This document shows positions 23,301 through 33,710 of a stretch of DNA of 64,000 nucleotides, one piece after another. The stretch lies in NCBI GenBank assembly GCA_015039465.1, contig MU130073.1:713653-777652 (forward strand), written 5' to 3'. Within the stretch, counting starts at the first letter, position 1, and each line of letters starts with the position of its first letter. The notes under the pieces were generated by a model that did not search any database, was not told the DNA's origin, and was given only the letters and a program-made list of their open reading frames with translations. Source of the DNA: Phlegmacium glaucopus. Taxonomy: Eukaryota > Basidiomycota > Agaricomycetes > Agaricales > Cortinariaceae. The position numbers and the translations under genes were made by a program.

Positions 23301-24994
23301 CGGAGTGAGGTGACATGTCCTTTGGGGCGTCCTTTGCATTACAAACATTGAATGAAATCAAAAGTGGCTCGCTTTTTTGTCTTTTGATGGGGCGAGATTG
23401 AGATGGAGAAACGATCTCCAAAGAAGGTGATCGAATTGTTTGGGGAACACCGTGACGCTGCCGTTTACGTTGAGGTGTGATATTGAGCGATGGTAGCAGC
23501 TTTGACACGTCCAAGTCTGGTTCAGGTTTTGAGCGAACTTGGATAGGGAGAGTCCGGTTAAGGATCACCTCGCACTCAAGTTGTCCAATAAAGGGCATCA
23601 ATGATTTTGGAGGGGGAAGTAGCCGTGGTAGTTTCTTTGAAGTAAGCAGGAAGTTGTAGACGGGATGGATGTCCTAGAGAAATTTCAATGAGTTCCTGAA
23701 ACTTTCCGATATAGAATAGAACATACCTTAGGCGAAAACATATTAAAATCAGGATATCCCACAAACCCAGAATTCAAGGAGTAGGATGATGGGGTAATAC
23801 AATTGTCCAACCAAATTGATGCGTTCCCAACACTTGTCGACGCACACATATGATAGATGAGCAAGTCTCGTAAGGCATGGTCACGAAATTCCCTTGATGT
23901 AAGACTTGTCCAGGGTGGAATATCTGAATTCATGCGATGTTCTATAAAATTGAGCGAGGCAATTGCACAGCTTCCGGTTCCATAGCCATTTACGCCTTGA
24001 TGTGAAATAAAACCCTTTTTAATCGATGTCATCGCCGTCACTTTGTCTTCGAGTCCCACAAAAACCCATTGGAGAATCTCGATAACATCTTGGGAAGGAG
24101 GGCAATGTAAAGAATCGCCATGTTCGAGCTCAATGTGACCATATTTCCACAGGTAGGCAGCATAATGGTTGCCTTCGCAGATGGAGAAAGCCATGTGGGT
24201 GATAACTGTTTCTGTCATGCGTTTACGGAGATCTTGAAGTTCCTTGCTGTAAACCCTTGGCTGATTGTTGTAGAGCTGGCGTGCATTGGTGAAGAAATTG
24301 GTTGGGAGGTATAGGAAGGGGGGTGGGACACCTGGTTTGCTTGAAAATTCGGCATGATGAAGGAGGTATCGCAACTCAAACAAGCTGTTGAGGACATCTT
24401 CCTCCAGCCAATTCTCCGACAACAGATTTCCAAGCTTGTAGAGCTGAAAACCACTGTTATGAAAGCCCTTTATCGAGGAACATATCCGTTCTTTCTTCAC
24501 CCACTCGATGATATCCAACCCAAGATGGAAACCTGGGTGTGAAATATGGTGAAGGGTCTTCCATGCGAATTCAACATGTCCAACATGGTTGTTGATGAGT
24601 TTAAAGAGGCGTATCTAGCAGAGACAGGGTTTCAGAGCTGAGAAGGACATTGAATCAGGTTACGCACCTTGCAAAAATGATAGTGATGGGTTGTTTCTCC
24701 ATGTCCTGAGCGACAGCACACCTTCACCGATCTCATGCCCCTTCCAAATGCTTCCTCCATGTCCCGCAGGATCTGTTGAATATCCTCAATATGGAGTACA
24801 GACTCCAGAGGAGAAATGACGGTTGCTGCACCACTCAAATGCACTTCCAGACTGAAAGACCAATGAAGAACCATTTTGGGAGGACTTATAGTGGGGTAGG
24901 TGAGATTTGATGCATGTTCAAAGGTCATCGATGAGAAAAAGCTCTCCGAAAAGGCAGCTGAAGGAATAGGGGACGCAAACTGATCATAAGCCAT
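20386..24994 (-). CDS. MULE transposase fused to a Ulp1-like protease, 1,422 aa
   Basis: Seven exons (24994-24668, 24614-23727, 23673-21682, 21621-21451, 21377-21315, 21264-20993, 20941-20386) sum to 1,423 codons without a stop. In order: an N-terminal region; a Ulp1/C48-like core with HYAAYLW, the Asp in HGDSLHCPP and the Cys in GTGSCAIASLNFIEHR; a charged low-complexity linker; a FAR1/WRKY-GCM1-like zinc region (LRCNHYQK ... CYHITTIVRDHNHPPE); a MULE core (LINDNSYNRNRTGYPLNIG ... VLASDRSRAVI ... HIYCIFHLDDNV); a SWIM finger (CDCCMGTNLGIPCRHYF); a Gln/Pro/Arg-rich stretch; and a CCHC knuckle (CSECHQSGHNRTTCP). The transposase is the DDE enzyme for cut-and-paste; the protease role is unknown. 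The start is uncertain: the frame is open 18 codons further upstream without an ATG. Confidence 0.88.
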
Positions 24995-25448
24995 TCGGTT
25001 TGAGGGGAAAAGGGTTGAATTCAACGATACACCAGCTGTTCTGTACGTCTATGTAGTCCATGCCTTCCACCAAAATCCAAATATCCGACAAAAAAATGCG
25101 GGTAACAATGGAGAATGACACCTGCTACCTGAGAAAAGAAGAAATGAGTGAGGATTCCGGGAGGGGACAGCAGGCTTCAACACTCACCAGATTGAACATA
25201 CATTGCCAATGTTAAGCATGTCCTTTCAAGTTCAAAGTTGGAGTAACAAGGGAATATAACATGGGCCAGCAAAGGCTGCAAAATACAAGAGACGAGCTCG
25301 AGAATGAAACAACATCGGATGGCGGAAGAAGGGTAAGAGCATCACATGACCTATCCGGCCTGGCACGGAAGGGCACGGAGTATGACCGAAACTTTCATTG
25401 AGTGATAATTTACCAACTAGGGGGGTTTCTCTGGAAACCCCCTAGAAA

Positions 25449-25607
25449 CCCACCCTTTCTTGGAGAAAGGGGGTTTCGCAATAGTTTTATCCGCATTTTC
25501 CAGCTTTATAGAAACTTAAAATTAAGATGAAGCTTATTCAAGGATATTTCATTTGCTGCGGACTCAAATTGAAATCAGAATTAAATCCCGAGTCCCCCCG
25601 AAGTGTC
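25449..25607 (-). repeat. Right terminal inverted repeat of the MULE
   Basis: Reverse complement of the left repeat, with CCACCCTTTCT, GAAAGGGGGTTTCGCAATAG, TTTTATCCGCATTTTCC, GGACTCAAATT and CCGAAGTG running outward. Overall identity by eye is about 70-75%, higher near the inner end. A small hairpin (GGGGGTTTC...GAAACCCCC) lies just inside, at about 25424-25446. Confidence 0.85.
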
Positions 25608-26381
25608 ATACAATTAAGGAGAACTTTAATCGACACACCCGCAGCGAAACTTTCATGTTCCTTCTTGGTTCCCTCGCCTCCTGATCCCATAGCAGGTACC
25701 ATGCCAAAGAAGCATGTACATGGAACAGAGTGCGTGGAGGCATAAATATAATGAAAGCTTGACTTATGCTTATTAATATCAGATTATCCACTATGTCATT
25801 GTCACGGATTGAGATTTGATCAACTTGCGATCATGATCAGTTCATTTGTCACGCAAGTCACGGTGTCACCACCAGATTCACCACAAGTTCACCATTTCGA
25901 AGATTTTAAGTTCACCATTTCACCAAATCGAAGACTTAGAATGTCCTGACTGTTATCGTTAGCCGTGAACGTGCGTGAACCTGTGTCTTCGATACGGGGG
26001 CGCCTTGCGTTCTTTACGTTTGGTGACGCTGACCACTGACCCTTCTCCAAGTCCCTTGCTCGTCCTTCGATCTTATCCAGTCACCGACAGCAAGCATGAG
26101 GTAGGGCATGCGTAAAGCGGACGTTTACACTACTCACTGGAATTGAGTGTTCAATGTCTGACTTCGAAAGAAAGTGATTTTGAAGCCCCCCTGCACACAA
26201 CCAGTAACTTGAATACTATGTAGAGTTCATACTAACACCTAACACTTTGCCATTTTAGGTCATCTACCGGACGGAGAGGACAGCTGACCGTTAACTATGA
26301 CAAGTGCGTGTTTATAATTAACTTGTAGGTTATGTAACATTTGTAGTCCCCCCCTGCTATAAGAATTAGCTCGTCTCAAGC
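25608..26381. other. Intergenic region between the MULE and the antiporter
   Basis: No gene was found. The right half should hold the antiporter promoter and 5' UTR; small GT-AG introns could sit there, because the gene's first exon is not certain. Confidence 0.5.
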
Positions 26382-28574
26382 ATGCCTAGGTAACCTCTCC
26401 TTTACAATGCAGCTGCTGGCAGTACGTCCTATATCCAATCATATTTATTATCACTCATATTTTTGCGAGGTAGGTTACAAGCCCCAGCATTGTCTACATC
26501 TGCTTGGGAGGTTTTGTCTTTACCGTTCGTCCAAGTGTCGTCTCCACCTCAATCCATGTCCTAAATTTTGGTTTCTAGCTCTCCCTAGTCTCCCTTATCG
26601 CCAGAGAAAAGGTTCATACATATATCTCTGATGACTTCGTACAACTTCTCCTCTCACCTAGGTATATGTCAACTTGGAAGTGGTGTTAGGCACCGCATTT
26701 GGAATTTTTATGGGCCCCTACTTCGCAGGTGTAATCGATCCACGATCATGGGCATCCACTGGTACATCAAATGATATCACCCTCGAAGTCATGCGTATAG
26801 TCCTCGCGACTGGTTTGTTCGCTATCGGTGTAGAGCTTCCTAAAAGGTATATGGCGCAACATGCAAAAAGCCTTTCCATCATGGTAATCCCCACAATGGG
26901 GATTGGTTGGGTTGTTGTTGCTGGTATGTATTCTCTGTCCACGCGGCATTTAAACTTTCACTGCTCTTCTAGGTCTGCTCCGTCTCTTGTTTCCTCGATT
27001 CCATTTTATATCATGCTTGGCTATTTCTGCCTGCTTGACTCCTACGGACCCAATTATTTGCTCCACTATCGTTGGCGAGTCCAACATACCTACTGGTAGG
27101 TTCCTGCTAATCTATTCCATAAAGGCGGCAAATTTGCAAAAAATTATGTCCCAGAGAAGTTACGCCACCTACTTTCCGCCGAATCAGCTGCAAACGATGG
27201 TCTTGCCTACCCTTTTTTGACTCTAAGCCTGTACCTGACCATTGAGTCATCGCGTGGAGTTGCTATCACTCGCTGGTTATTGATTGGGTGCTTATGTGTG
27301 TGTTATCCGTCGACCCTCAAACCCTCAGTTTTCACAAGTGCCAATCGCAGATCAAGTACTCTTTGGCGCAATAATGGGTGCAATCCTTGGTCAGTTCTCA
27401 AATTGAGCATTAATTTATTAATACTGATGTTTCATCAGGCTTAACCTTCTCCTACCTGTTCAAATTTTCTCATAAACGTGGCTTCATCAATCGAGAATCA
27501 TACGTTGCACAGTATCTAATGCTTGCAATATTTGTAATCGGGATTGTGAGCACCATTGGGAGCGATGACTTACTAGCCGCATTTGCTGCAGGTTTGTTCA
27601 CGCCCTAGTTTTAAACACAGAAAATTACTCCTAGCGTCTTGTTCAGGCTGTGCGGTTTCCTGGGATGGTGAATTTGCCGAAAACACAGAGGGAGAAGTTT
27701 TTGCCTCTGTCATTGACCTCATTCTTAACTGCGCGTGCTTCATTTATATCGGGGCATGGATACCATTCGATGCATTTACCTTACCCGACCTTGGTATCAA
27801 CCCATGGCGGTTGGCTGTTTTGGTATGCGGGATTATGATTTTACGTCGTATACCGGCTATGCTGGTATTGTATAAATGGATTCCAGAGATTGCTTCGTGG
27901 CGCCAAGCTTTTTTCTCTGGCCACTTCGGTACGTGCGTCGTTGACACTGAATGATGGCTGATTGAATTTGGCTTCCCCAAGGTCCAGTACGTTTGTCATC
28001 AAAGGGCACATGGTCATGACGACAATTCTAATGTATTTTAACAGATGGGTGTAGGCGCTGTTTTCATATCTACTCTAGCACTCCACAAACTTCCCCCTCC
28101 GTCGAATCCTCCTCAATCCCAACAAGATATTCTGGCCCTAGCCATTCCCTCCATCGTGTCCTTCGTCGTACTTTCATCGATCTTCATTCGTGCGTCAGCC
28201 ACTACCATTTTCTTTTCTTTCATTAAATCCACATCGTACCAGATGGACTATCAATACCATTATTCAACCTTGGACGATGTCTAACCGCCACCGCCACCGC
28301 TCGCTCCAAAACTAATTTAGATTGGCCAACCCATTCTGATTTAACCTCTTTTTCTCGAGAAGCAACGTTAGATGTACCAAATGTTGGTGTCGATGAGGGT
28401 GAAAAAGGGGCCACGAGTACAAACGATCCTCGGACCGATACTTTACAGCAAGAACATTCATCCGGCGGCGAACGGATTGAACGCGTGCATGATATCGAAG
28501 CCCCATCTTCAAATAAATTCGCTGGAAGCTCAAACAAAATGGGGGTAAAGCGGTCCACAGTATCCTTTGCGTAA
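26382..28574 (+). CDS. NHA1: Na+/H+ antiporter (CPA1, fungal Nha1 type), 526 aa
   Basis: Twelve exons (26382-26389, 26488-26524, 26579-26611, 26662-26923, 26973-27074, 27125-27295, 27339-27389, 27439-27591, 27647-27928, 27982-27986, 28045-28189, 28243-28574) sum to 527 codons. Family landmarks are VVLGTAFGIFMGPY, CLTPTDPIICSTIVG, GKFAKNYVPEKLR, SAESAANDGLAYP with the acidic pair, and STIGSDDLLAAFAAGCAVSWDG. It should exchange cytosolic Na+/K+ for H+ at the plasma membrane. The cytosolic tail is short (about 100 residues) compared with yeast Nha1. Exon 10 is only 5 nt (GTCCA) and is needed to give HFGPMGVGA. The intron 27075-27124 begins GCGAGT; the alternative GT donor would leave only 29 nt. 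The first exon (8 nt) is the least certain part. Confidence 0.88.
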
Positions 28575-29295
28575 TTCGGCTTGCTGATGAAAGTCTCTGA
28601 TTAATACAGCTGATCGCATGGTTCAAACGGTAATTGGAGCCTCCCAGAAGGCTTCTCATCTCGAAATTTTATGTTCTACTTTGGCTAATGCAAACAATTC
28701 AAGTTATCTATGTAATTGTAATCTTGTTTTCTTTTTACATACTTTCCAGTAGGCCTCTCATTTCGAAATATTAAATATATCTTAAAGTGTAGTAGTATCT
28801 CATGAAATGGTTCATGCCAGTGAACGCATTGAACAGAGAATCTTAGACAATGTACACAATAAATTTCACAAAATTTCAGGGAATTATGTACATAGTAGGT
28901 ATGTAGTACACAAAGGGAGACAATACAAAGTATATAAACAAAATAGCTACACTTACTTAATTGTGTCCGTGTTCCCTGCGATTCTTCGCGACATCTATGT
29001 TCAAAAAATCATGCAGTCGGATTACTGATTATTTCGGATTGAGATAGAGTAAAAATTTGCAACAGTAGCTGAAACCAGCATAAATTGGAACTTCTGACCC
29101 TCGAAATTTCGAGATGTTATGACCTTCGAGTCTGCTTCCTCAAGGTTTGTTGAGAATATGAACCAAAGAACAATTATTATAATTTTGATATAAGTCAAAA
29201 CTTGAATCATTTCATTCAATGACTCCTTGCCTCATTGACCACTGTAAATGGGTGTATTTGGTGCAGTAGTTGATGTTGATCATGCCCTCATTTTA
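28575..29295. other. Intergenic; no gene seen
   Basis: AT-rich DNA downstream of the antiporter with only short, featureless ORFs. Ends at the target-site duplication of the hAT-like element. Confidence 0.5.
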
Positions 29296-29303
29296 GTCAT
29301 GAG

Positions 29304-30181
29304 TAGGGATTGTCACGGGTAACCCTGGGGTATCTCAACACCAACCCTTACCCGTACCCCAGCAACCCATACCCGCCAAACCCATGGGTTTACCCATCAA
29401 AATAAGCCCAAAAACACCCCAAATGACCCAGAAATAAGCAAGATATGTACTAAACAATAGTTACTATCATTTTGGTCATATCTCCTCCAATTCTTATCTG
29501 TTTTGAATGATCTAGGGCTCATTTTTTAGGTGGCGGGTACAGAAATCTGTACCAGTACCTGTACCCACCTGTACCCTACCCACTAGTGTTTAAAAGTCCA
29601 GTCTGGTCCAGTTTTTTGACCCTTAGGGCCTTTAACTGAGACCGTAACCAGTCCACCTCGGTCCTAGGACCAAAAAAGACTGGACTGGACTGCTTAGGAC
29701 CGGTTTACATCGGTTTTTTTTGGTCCTAGGACTGGTCCTGGTCCTAACTGGTCTTAATCAGTCTGTAACTGGTCTTCTGCTGAGAAATATATATTTTGGT
29801 ATCAGAAATGGTTGTTAAGTTTAATAATAGCTTCCGAACGAGCCCAAGAACGTTAAATTCCGTTAGGATTTGGATTTTATACAGTAATACTAGTAAAATG
29901 CCTTATTTTAGCGAATATTTTAGACTATTTTACAGATCTATTTATTTCTCAGCCAGTTTTTATTGGATTTTTATGATCTTGGGCTCGTTGGAAAGGGGTA
30001 AATTAGGGCTACCCTTTTGTTGGTTTAAACCAGTCTGAACCTCAAAAGACCGGTTAATCGAGACCGGTCTTTTTCCGGTCTAGTCCGGTCTGGTTACAGT
30101 TTTTTTCCGGTCTCGTAACTGGACCTTCAAACACTACTACCCACCAACCTGCAGGGGTTGAAAAACCCGTGACAATCCCTA
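29304..30181. mobile_element. hAT-like MITE (outer element) with 8-bp target duplication
   Basis: The ends TAGGGATTGTCACGGGT and ACCCGTGACAATCCCTA are exact reverse complements. They are flanked by the perfect 8-bp direct duplication GTCATGAG (29296-29303 and 30182-30189). An 8-bp duplication and a TAGGG start are typical of hAT elements. Without the nested insertion the element is about 320 bp and non-coding, rich in CCCATACCC-type tracts. Confidence 0.9.
29584..30136. mobile_element. Second hAT-like MITE nested inside the first
   Basis: Starts TAGTGTTTAAAAGTCCAGT and ends with the reverse complement of a near-identical sequence (AACTGGACCTTCAAACACTA). It is flanked by the perfect 8-bp duplication CTACCCAC (29576-29583 and 30137-30144). 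The interior is full of repeated GGTCC / GGACC and CCGGTC motifs and carries no transposase. Confidence 0.9.
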
Positions 30182-30189
30182 GTCATGAG

Positions 30190-30997
30190 GGTTCATCATC
30201 AAATTAAGACTTTATTTACACACCAGTCTGTACTTTACACTCCCCCTGTTATGAACTTTCTTTTCTTTCTCTTATCTCCACCGAACATGTGCCCATTTCA
30301 CCTACATGCTTTTCACCTTCCCTCTTTCATTTCCATTTACATATGCCTTCCTCACCTTTTTCATCGTTTCACCTATTTATACTTATGCATACCCTCTTAT
30401 ATGCGGACGCTTCACCTTATGCACGCCCCTTTTACTTACTATAAATATGCTAGTTACACCGGATGTAAACCTTAGCTAATTCTTGAGACCTTAACCACGG
30501 TTACTTCGCTCTCGAACATTCTCAAACTCTTAAGACTCTGCTTCGACTACTTAGTCTTAGTACTCTTCTGAGCTCATCGAACGAACGAACGAACTCTTAT
30601 ACAACTGTTTACGGCCAGAAGCCTCTGAGCCGTTCGAAGTTGTAACACCCCCACCTACTCTGAGCTGTCTGAGCTGTCTGTGTGGACTCTTAGCATTCCG
30701 CATGGATTTGTTAGGAATTGGTTAGGGTTGGGTTAAAGTTAGTGTTAAGGTTAGGGTTAGAATTAGGATAGGTATATATATATTACAAAAGTTTTAAATT
30801 TTAAGGTTTAGGGTGTAAATTTTGTGTGGACAGCTTGGACTCTGTGCAGATTAGGTGGGGGAGAGTAAAGACCTCACACCAGTTAGGACTTTGACACGGG
30901 AAATACCAAAGTTATTCTGACAGGTGCATGCAAAAGGATGAATGATGCAAAGCAAGAAACAAAAACTAGTCCATTGTGAGAGTAGATATATCCCAGT
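30190..30997. other. Intergenic region with simple repeats
   Basis: No gene was found. C/T-rich DNA at 30230-30470, a (GAAC)4 run near 30580, duplicated TGAGCTGTC units near 30660, and the telomere-like tract listed separately. The segment 30875-30997 is a partial duplicate of 32363-32570. Confidence 0.55.
30720..30771 (+). repeat. Interstitial telomere-like tract (degenerate TTAGGG)
   Basis: Within 50 bp occur several TTAGGG or one-mismatch copies (TTAGGGTTGGGTTAAAGTTAG ... TTAAGGTTAGGGTTAG). TTAGGG is the usual basidiomycete telomere unit. The copies are imperfect, so this is an internal remnant, not a chromosome end. Confidence 0.6.
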
Positions 30998-31243
30998 TAG
31001 TGTTTGAAAGTCTGGTCTTTTGCCTTTTTTGGCAATTTTTTGAGCTAGAGCATTGCCATAAAAATTCCCCACCATAATTAGGGGTTTGGACACAAAATTT
31101 CAGGGTCAGTCCAGTCTTTTTTTCAGTTAATTAACTGGAAAAATTTCCTTTTTGGGCACCCTAGTTTTATTGGAGAATTTCAAAGACAACATGCCAGCTG
31201 CAAAATTGCCAAAAAAGGCAAAAGAGCAGACTTCCAAACACTA
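30998..31243. mobile_element. Small hAT-like MITE, 246 bp
   Basis: Starts TAGTGTTTGAAAGTCTGGTC and ends with the complementary inverted sequence (GCAGACTTCCAAACACTA); the arms extend about 45 bp. Flanks are ATCCCAGT and GACCCAGT, matching at 6 of 8 positions. The empty-site layout can be seen at about 32550-32575, where the same host repeat runs through without the insert. Confidence 0.8.
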
Positions 31244-32554
31244 GACCCAGTAGGCCCGGATGTTGTCAGTGCTCAGTGCAGTTGTCAGCAGGTGTCATCA
31301 GTGCACTTGTGTCAGTGCTGGTATCACTCACTGACACCAACAGTGAGTCTGACTCTGGCAGGTAGCAGGTGCCAGTTTCAATCCAGGTGGCGGCCATCCC
31401 ATGTGCCAGTGGCACACCAGAACTCATTCCAGATAAAAAATCCACATTACACATTTACACTGGATCCAATTTTATGGAAGCAAGCTGAATCTTGTGAAAC
31501 AAGGCATTTCACTCAATCCAGGTTGCTTGCATACTGTAGTATGGTTCCAATGTAATGTAACCAGTCTACCAACAGACCTTGGCTTAACCCACACCTTCTA
31601 TGACATAAATATTACATTTCATTCAAATATTCACTGATTATGGTTAATTCTTCCACAATGTTGCCTGATCTTTTGTCATTTTCAAAAAGTCTTGGATTGG
31701 TTGGGCCATCTCCTGAACACACATGCAGAACCAGCTGGAATTCAGGTGGTCAGTGGTCAGTGGAATGTCCAGCCAGTACTTTGTGTATCTCAGGTGGTTA
31801 GCTGAACAAATTCAGGTGGTCACCAAAAACCAAGGCAGCATTCAGGCAGCAGTTTAGGCTGTCACTGGAACAGGATGCATTCTGGCTGGAACAAAATTGG
31901 GAGACAGGAGCACTATGCAAAATCCCAAATCCCCCAAATCTCTGTTCCAGCAAGAATGGATGTATTCTGGCTGGAATTGAGATATGAACTGTTTCTGGGG
32001 ATTTCAAATTTCACATAATATTCCTGTCTCCAAATTTTGTTTCATACAAAACTGGCTGGAATTTGGATGATGATGAGTGAGCAAACCAGAATGTGGGGGA
32101 ATTTGAGTGGTGATTCACCCAGGAAGCTGGAATTTGGCCCAAGCCCATTCTGGAACAATTTTGGGTGGTCACCAAAAACCTAGGCAGCATTTGGGCTGTC
32201 AACAGAACTTTGATTCTGAGCAACCAGACCACACACTGGCCCAAGTTTAAATAATCCCCCAGCCTCTTGGCATTGAAAGCATCAGATCACTGGTAACTAT
32301 TAACTTGGTTGAAATCAAAGAAAATTAAGAGTAATTTCTGGATCAAATTGCTGTTTGCTTCATAGAACTTCAACATGGGAAATACCAAAGTTACTCTGAC
32401 AGGTGCAAGTAAAAGATGACAATGATGATCCTAAAAAATGAATAGAGGTATAACTACTAGTATAACAACATAAGATGGCCCAAGTCCAAGAAAAAGAATA
32501 CAGAATGGAAAGCAAGGAACAAAAACTAGTCTTTTTAAACCTGCCTGGGAGCAG

Positions 32555-33710
32555 ATATCTGACCCAGTAGACCCAGAATATGTATTTGGGTCTGACTGGT
32601 TGTCCCAAATATTTTTCAGTCCTGAACCAGTAGGCCCAGAATATTTCCTGGCTGGCTATCAATTCAGTTCTAATCTGGTTCCCCGGAGGCTGGTACCTAT
32701 TCTTCTAAATACTTTCTGGGTAGCTGCCCATTTGGTTCTGACCAGGTAGGCCCAGAATATTTCCTGGCTAGCTATCAAACCCATTCTTCTGAATATTTTC
32801 TGGGTAGCTGTTAAGTTTAAAACAAAGGAGTCATGTCGGAGTTACTCTGGAACAGACGGAACAGAACCGGAACAAATAATGGAAAGGACTTTGGCCTCAG
32901 CGTATGTGCTGTGCTGCCCAGCTCCTATAGTGTCCTGATTTCAGAACCAGAAGAGAAAGGAATAAGACGGAAGACCTCAGTGACTTAGAGGATGAACAAG
33001 AGGAGGAAACTAAGTTGATATTTGAACTGAGGAAAACATACAAGTTTTGAGTATTTAAATAATAAAGGGAATAGCAACCGAAATATAGAATATAAATATA
33101 AGTGCTGCGTTCTGCTCCCAGAAAGGTCCTGCATTCTTGGGTGAATAATCCATAGCGGGTATGCTGACTGATAGTGGGAAAGATGATGACAAAGAGTAGT
33201 GGTTGGTGGTGAAGAAGTGGTAATGGGTTTGGAGTATAGATGGAGGAGCCGGAATGACACAGAGAAGTCTTGGAGTTGAATGTAGGAAGAGTAGTTTGGG
33301 AAGGAAGGGAAAGCACTGTATGGAGTATGGACTACCGGAGACAGCTCCGATGGAGCTGGACTGGAGTAACATATGACAGAATGTAACAGTAGCTGCCTAT
33401 TTGGTTCTGACCTGTGAGGCCCAGAATATTTCCTGGCTGGCTTTTGATTCCTGGCTACCAATTTGGTTCTAACCCAGTAGGCCCAGAATATTTTCTAGCT
33501 GGCTTTTGGTTCTGACCTGGTGGGCACAGAGGGCTAGCAATTCTATTCTGAACTGGTAGGCCTAGAATATTTTCTGGCTGGCCACTAATTCAGTTCTGAC
33601 CTGGTTGCCCAGTATATTTCTGGTTGCTAGGCCTAGCATATTTTCTGCCTAGCTGCCCATTTGGTTCTGACCAGGTCACAGGTGGTTATTTTCTGGTTTT
33701 GAGAGGGTAG
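32555..33710. repeat. Degenerate repeats of an approx. 55-65-bp unit
   Basis: The unit contains GACCAGTAGGCCCAGAATAT, TTTCCTGGCTGGC and CCATTTGGTTCTGACC. About ten copies lie on both sides of the solo LTR at 32809-33388, showing that the LTR jumped into the array. Confidence 0.75.
32809..33388. mobile_element. Solo LTR, 580 bp
   Basis: It begins TGTTAAGTT, ends ATGTAACA (TG...CA) and is flanked by the 5-bp duplication GTAGC (32804-32808, 33389-33393). The surrounding 60-bp repeat reads continuously once the segment is removed. A second copy of the family lies at 62701-63288, but there the text is complemented. No internal retrotransposon region is present. Confidence 0.85.

Larger units (their letters stand above)
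19971..25607 (-). mobile_element. MULE-type DNA transposon with long TIRs, apparently autonomous
   Basis: A 5.6-kb segment is bounded by imperfect inverted repeats of about 150 bp that begin CACTTCGG on each side. It contains one intact transposase gene on the minus strand. Long TIRs and a MULE transposase place it in the Mutator-like superfamily. A perfect 9-10-bp target duplication was not found at the ends I chose, so the exact termini may lie a few bases outside. A 0.6-kb element at 58.35-58.96 kb carries related ends. Confidence 0.8.

Noticed and set aside
27096..27124. GT-AG intron of 29 nt in the antiporter as an alternative to the GC-AG intron
   Set aside because: It keeps phase, but 29 nt is too short to splice and the resulting protein has extra residues in a conserved motif.
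30185..30475. 96-codon hydrophobic ORF
   Set aside because: It is produced by C/T-rich low-complexity DNA and starts in the target duplication of a MITE.
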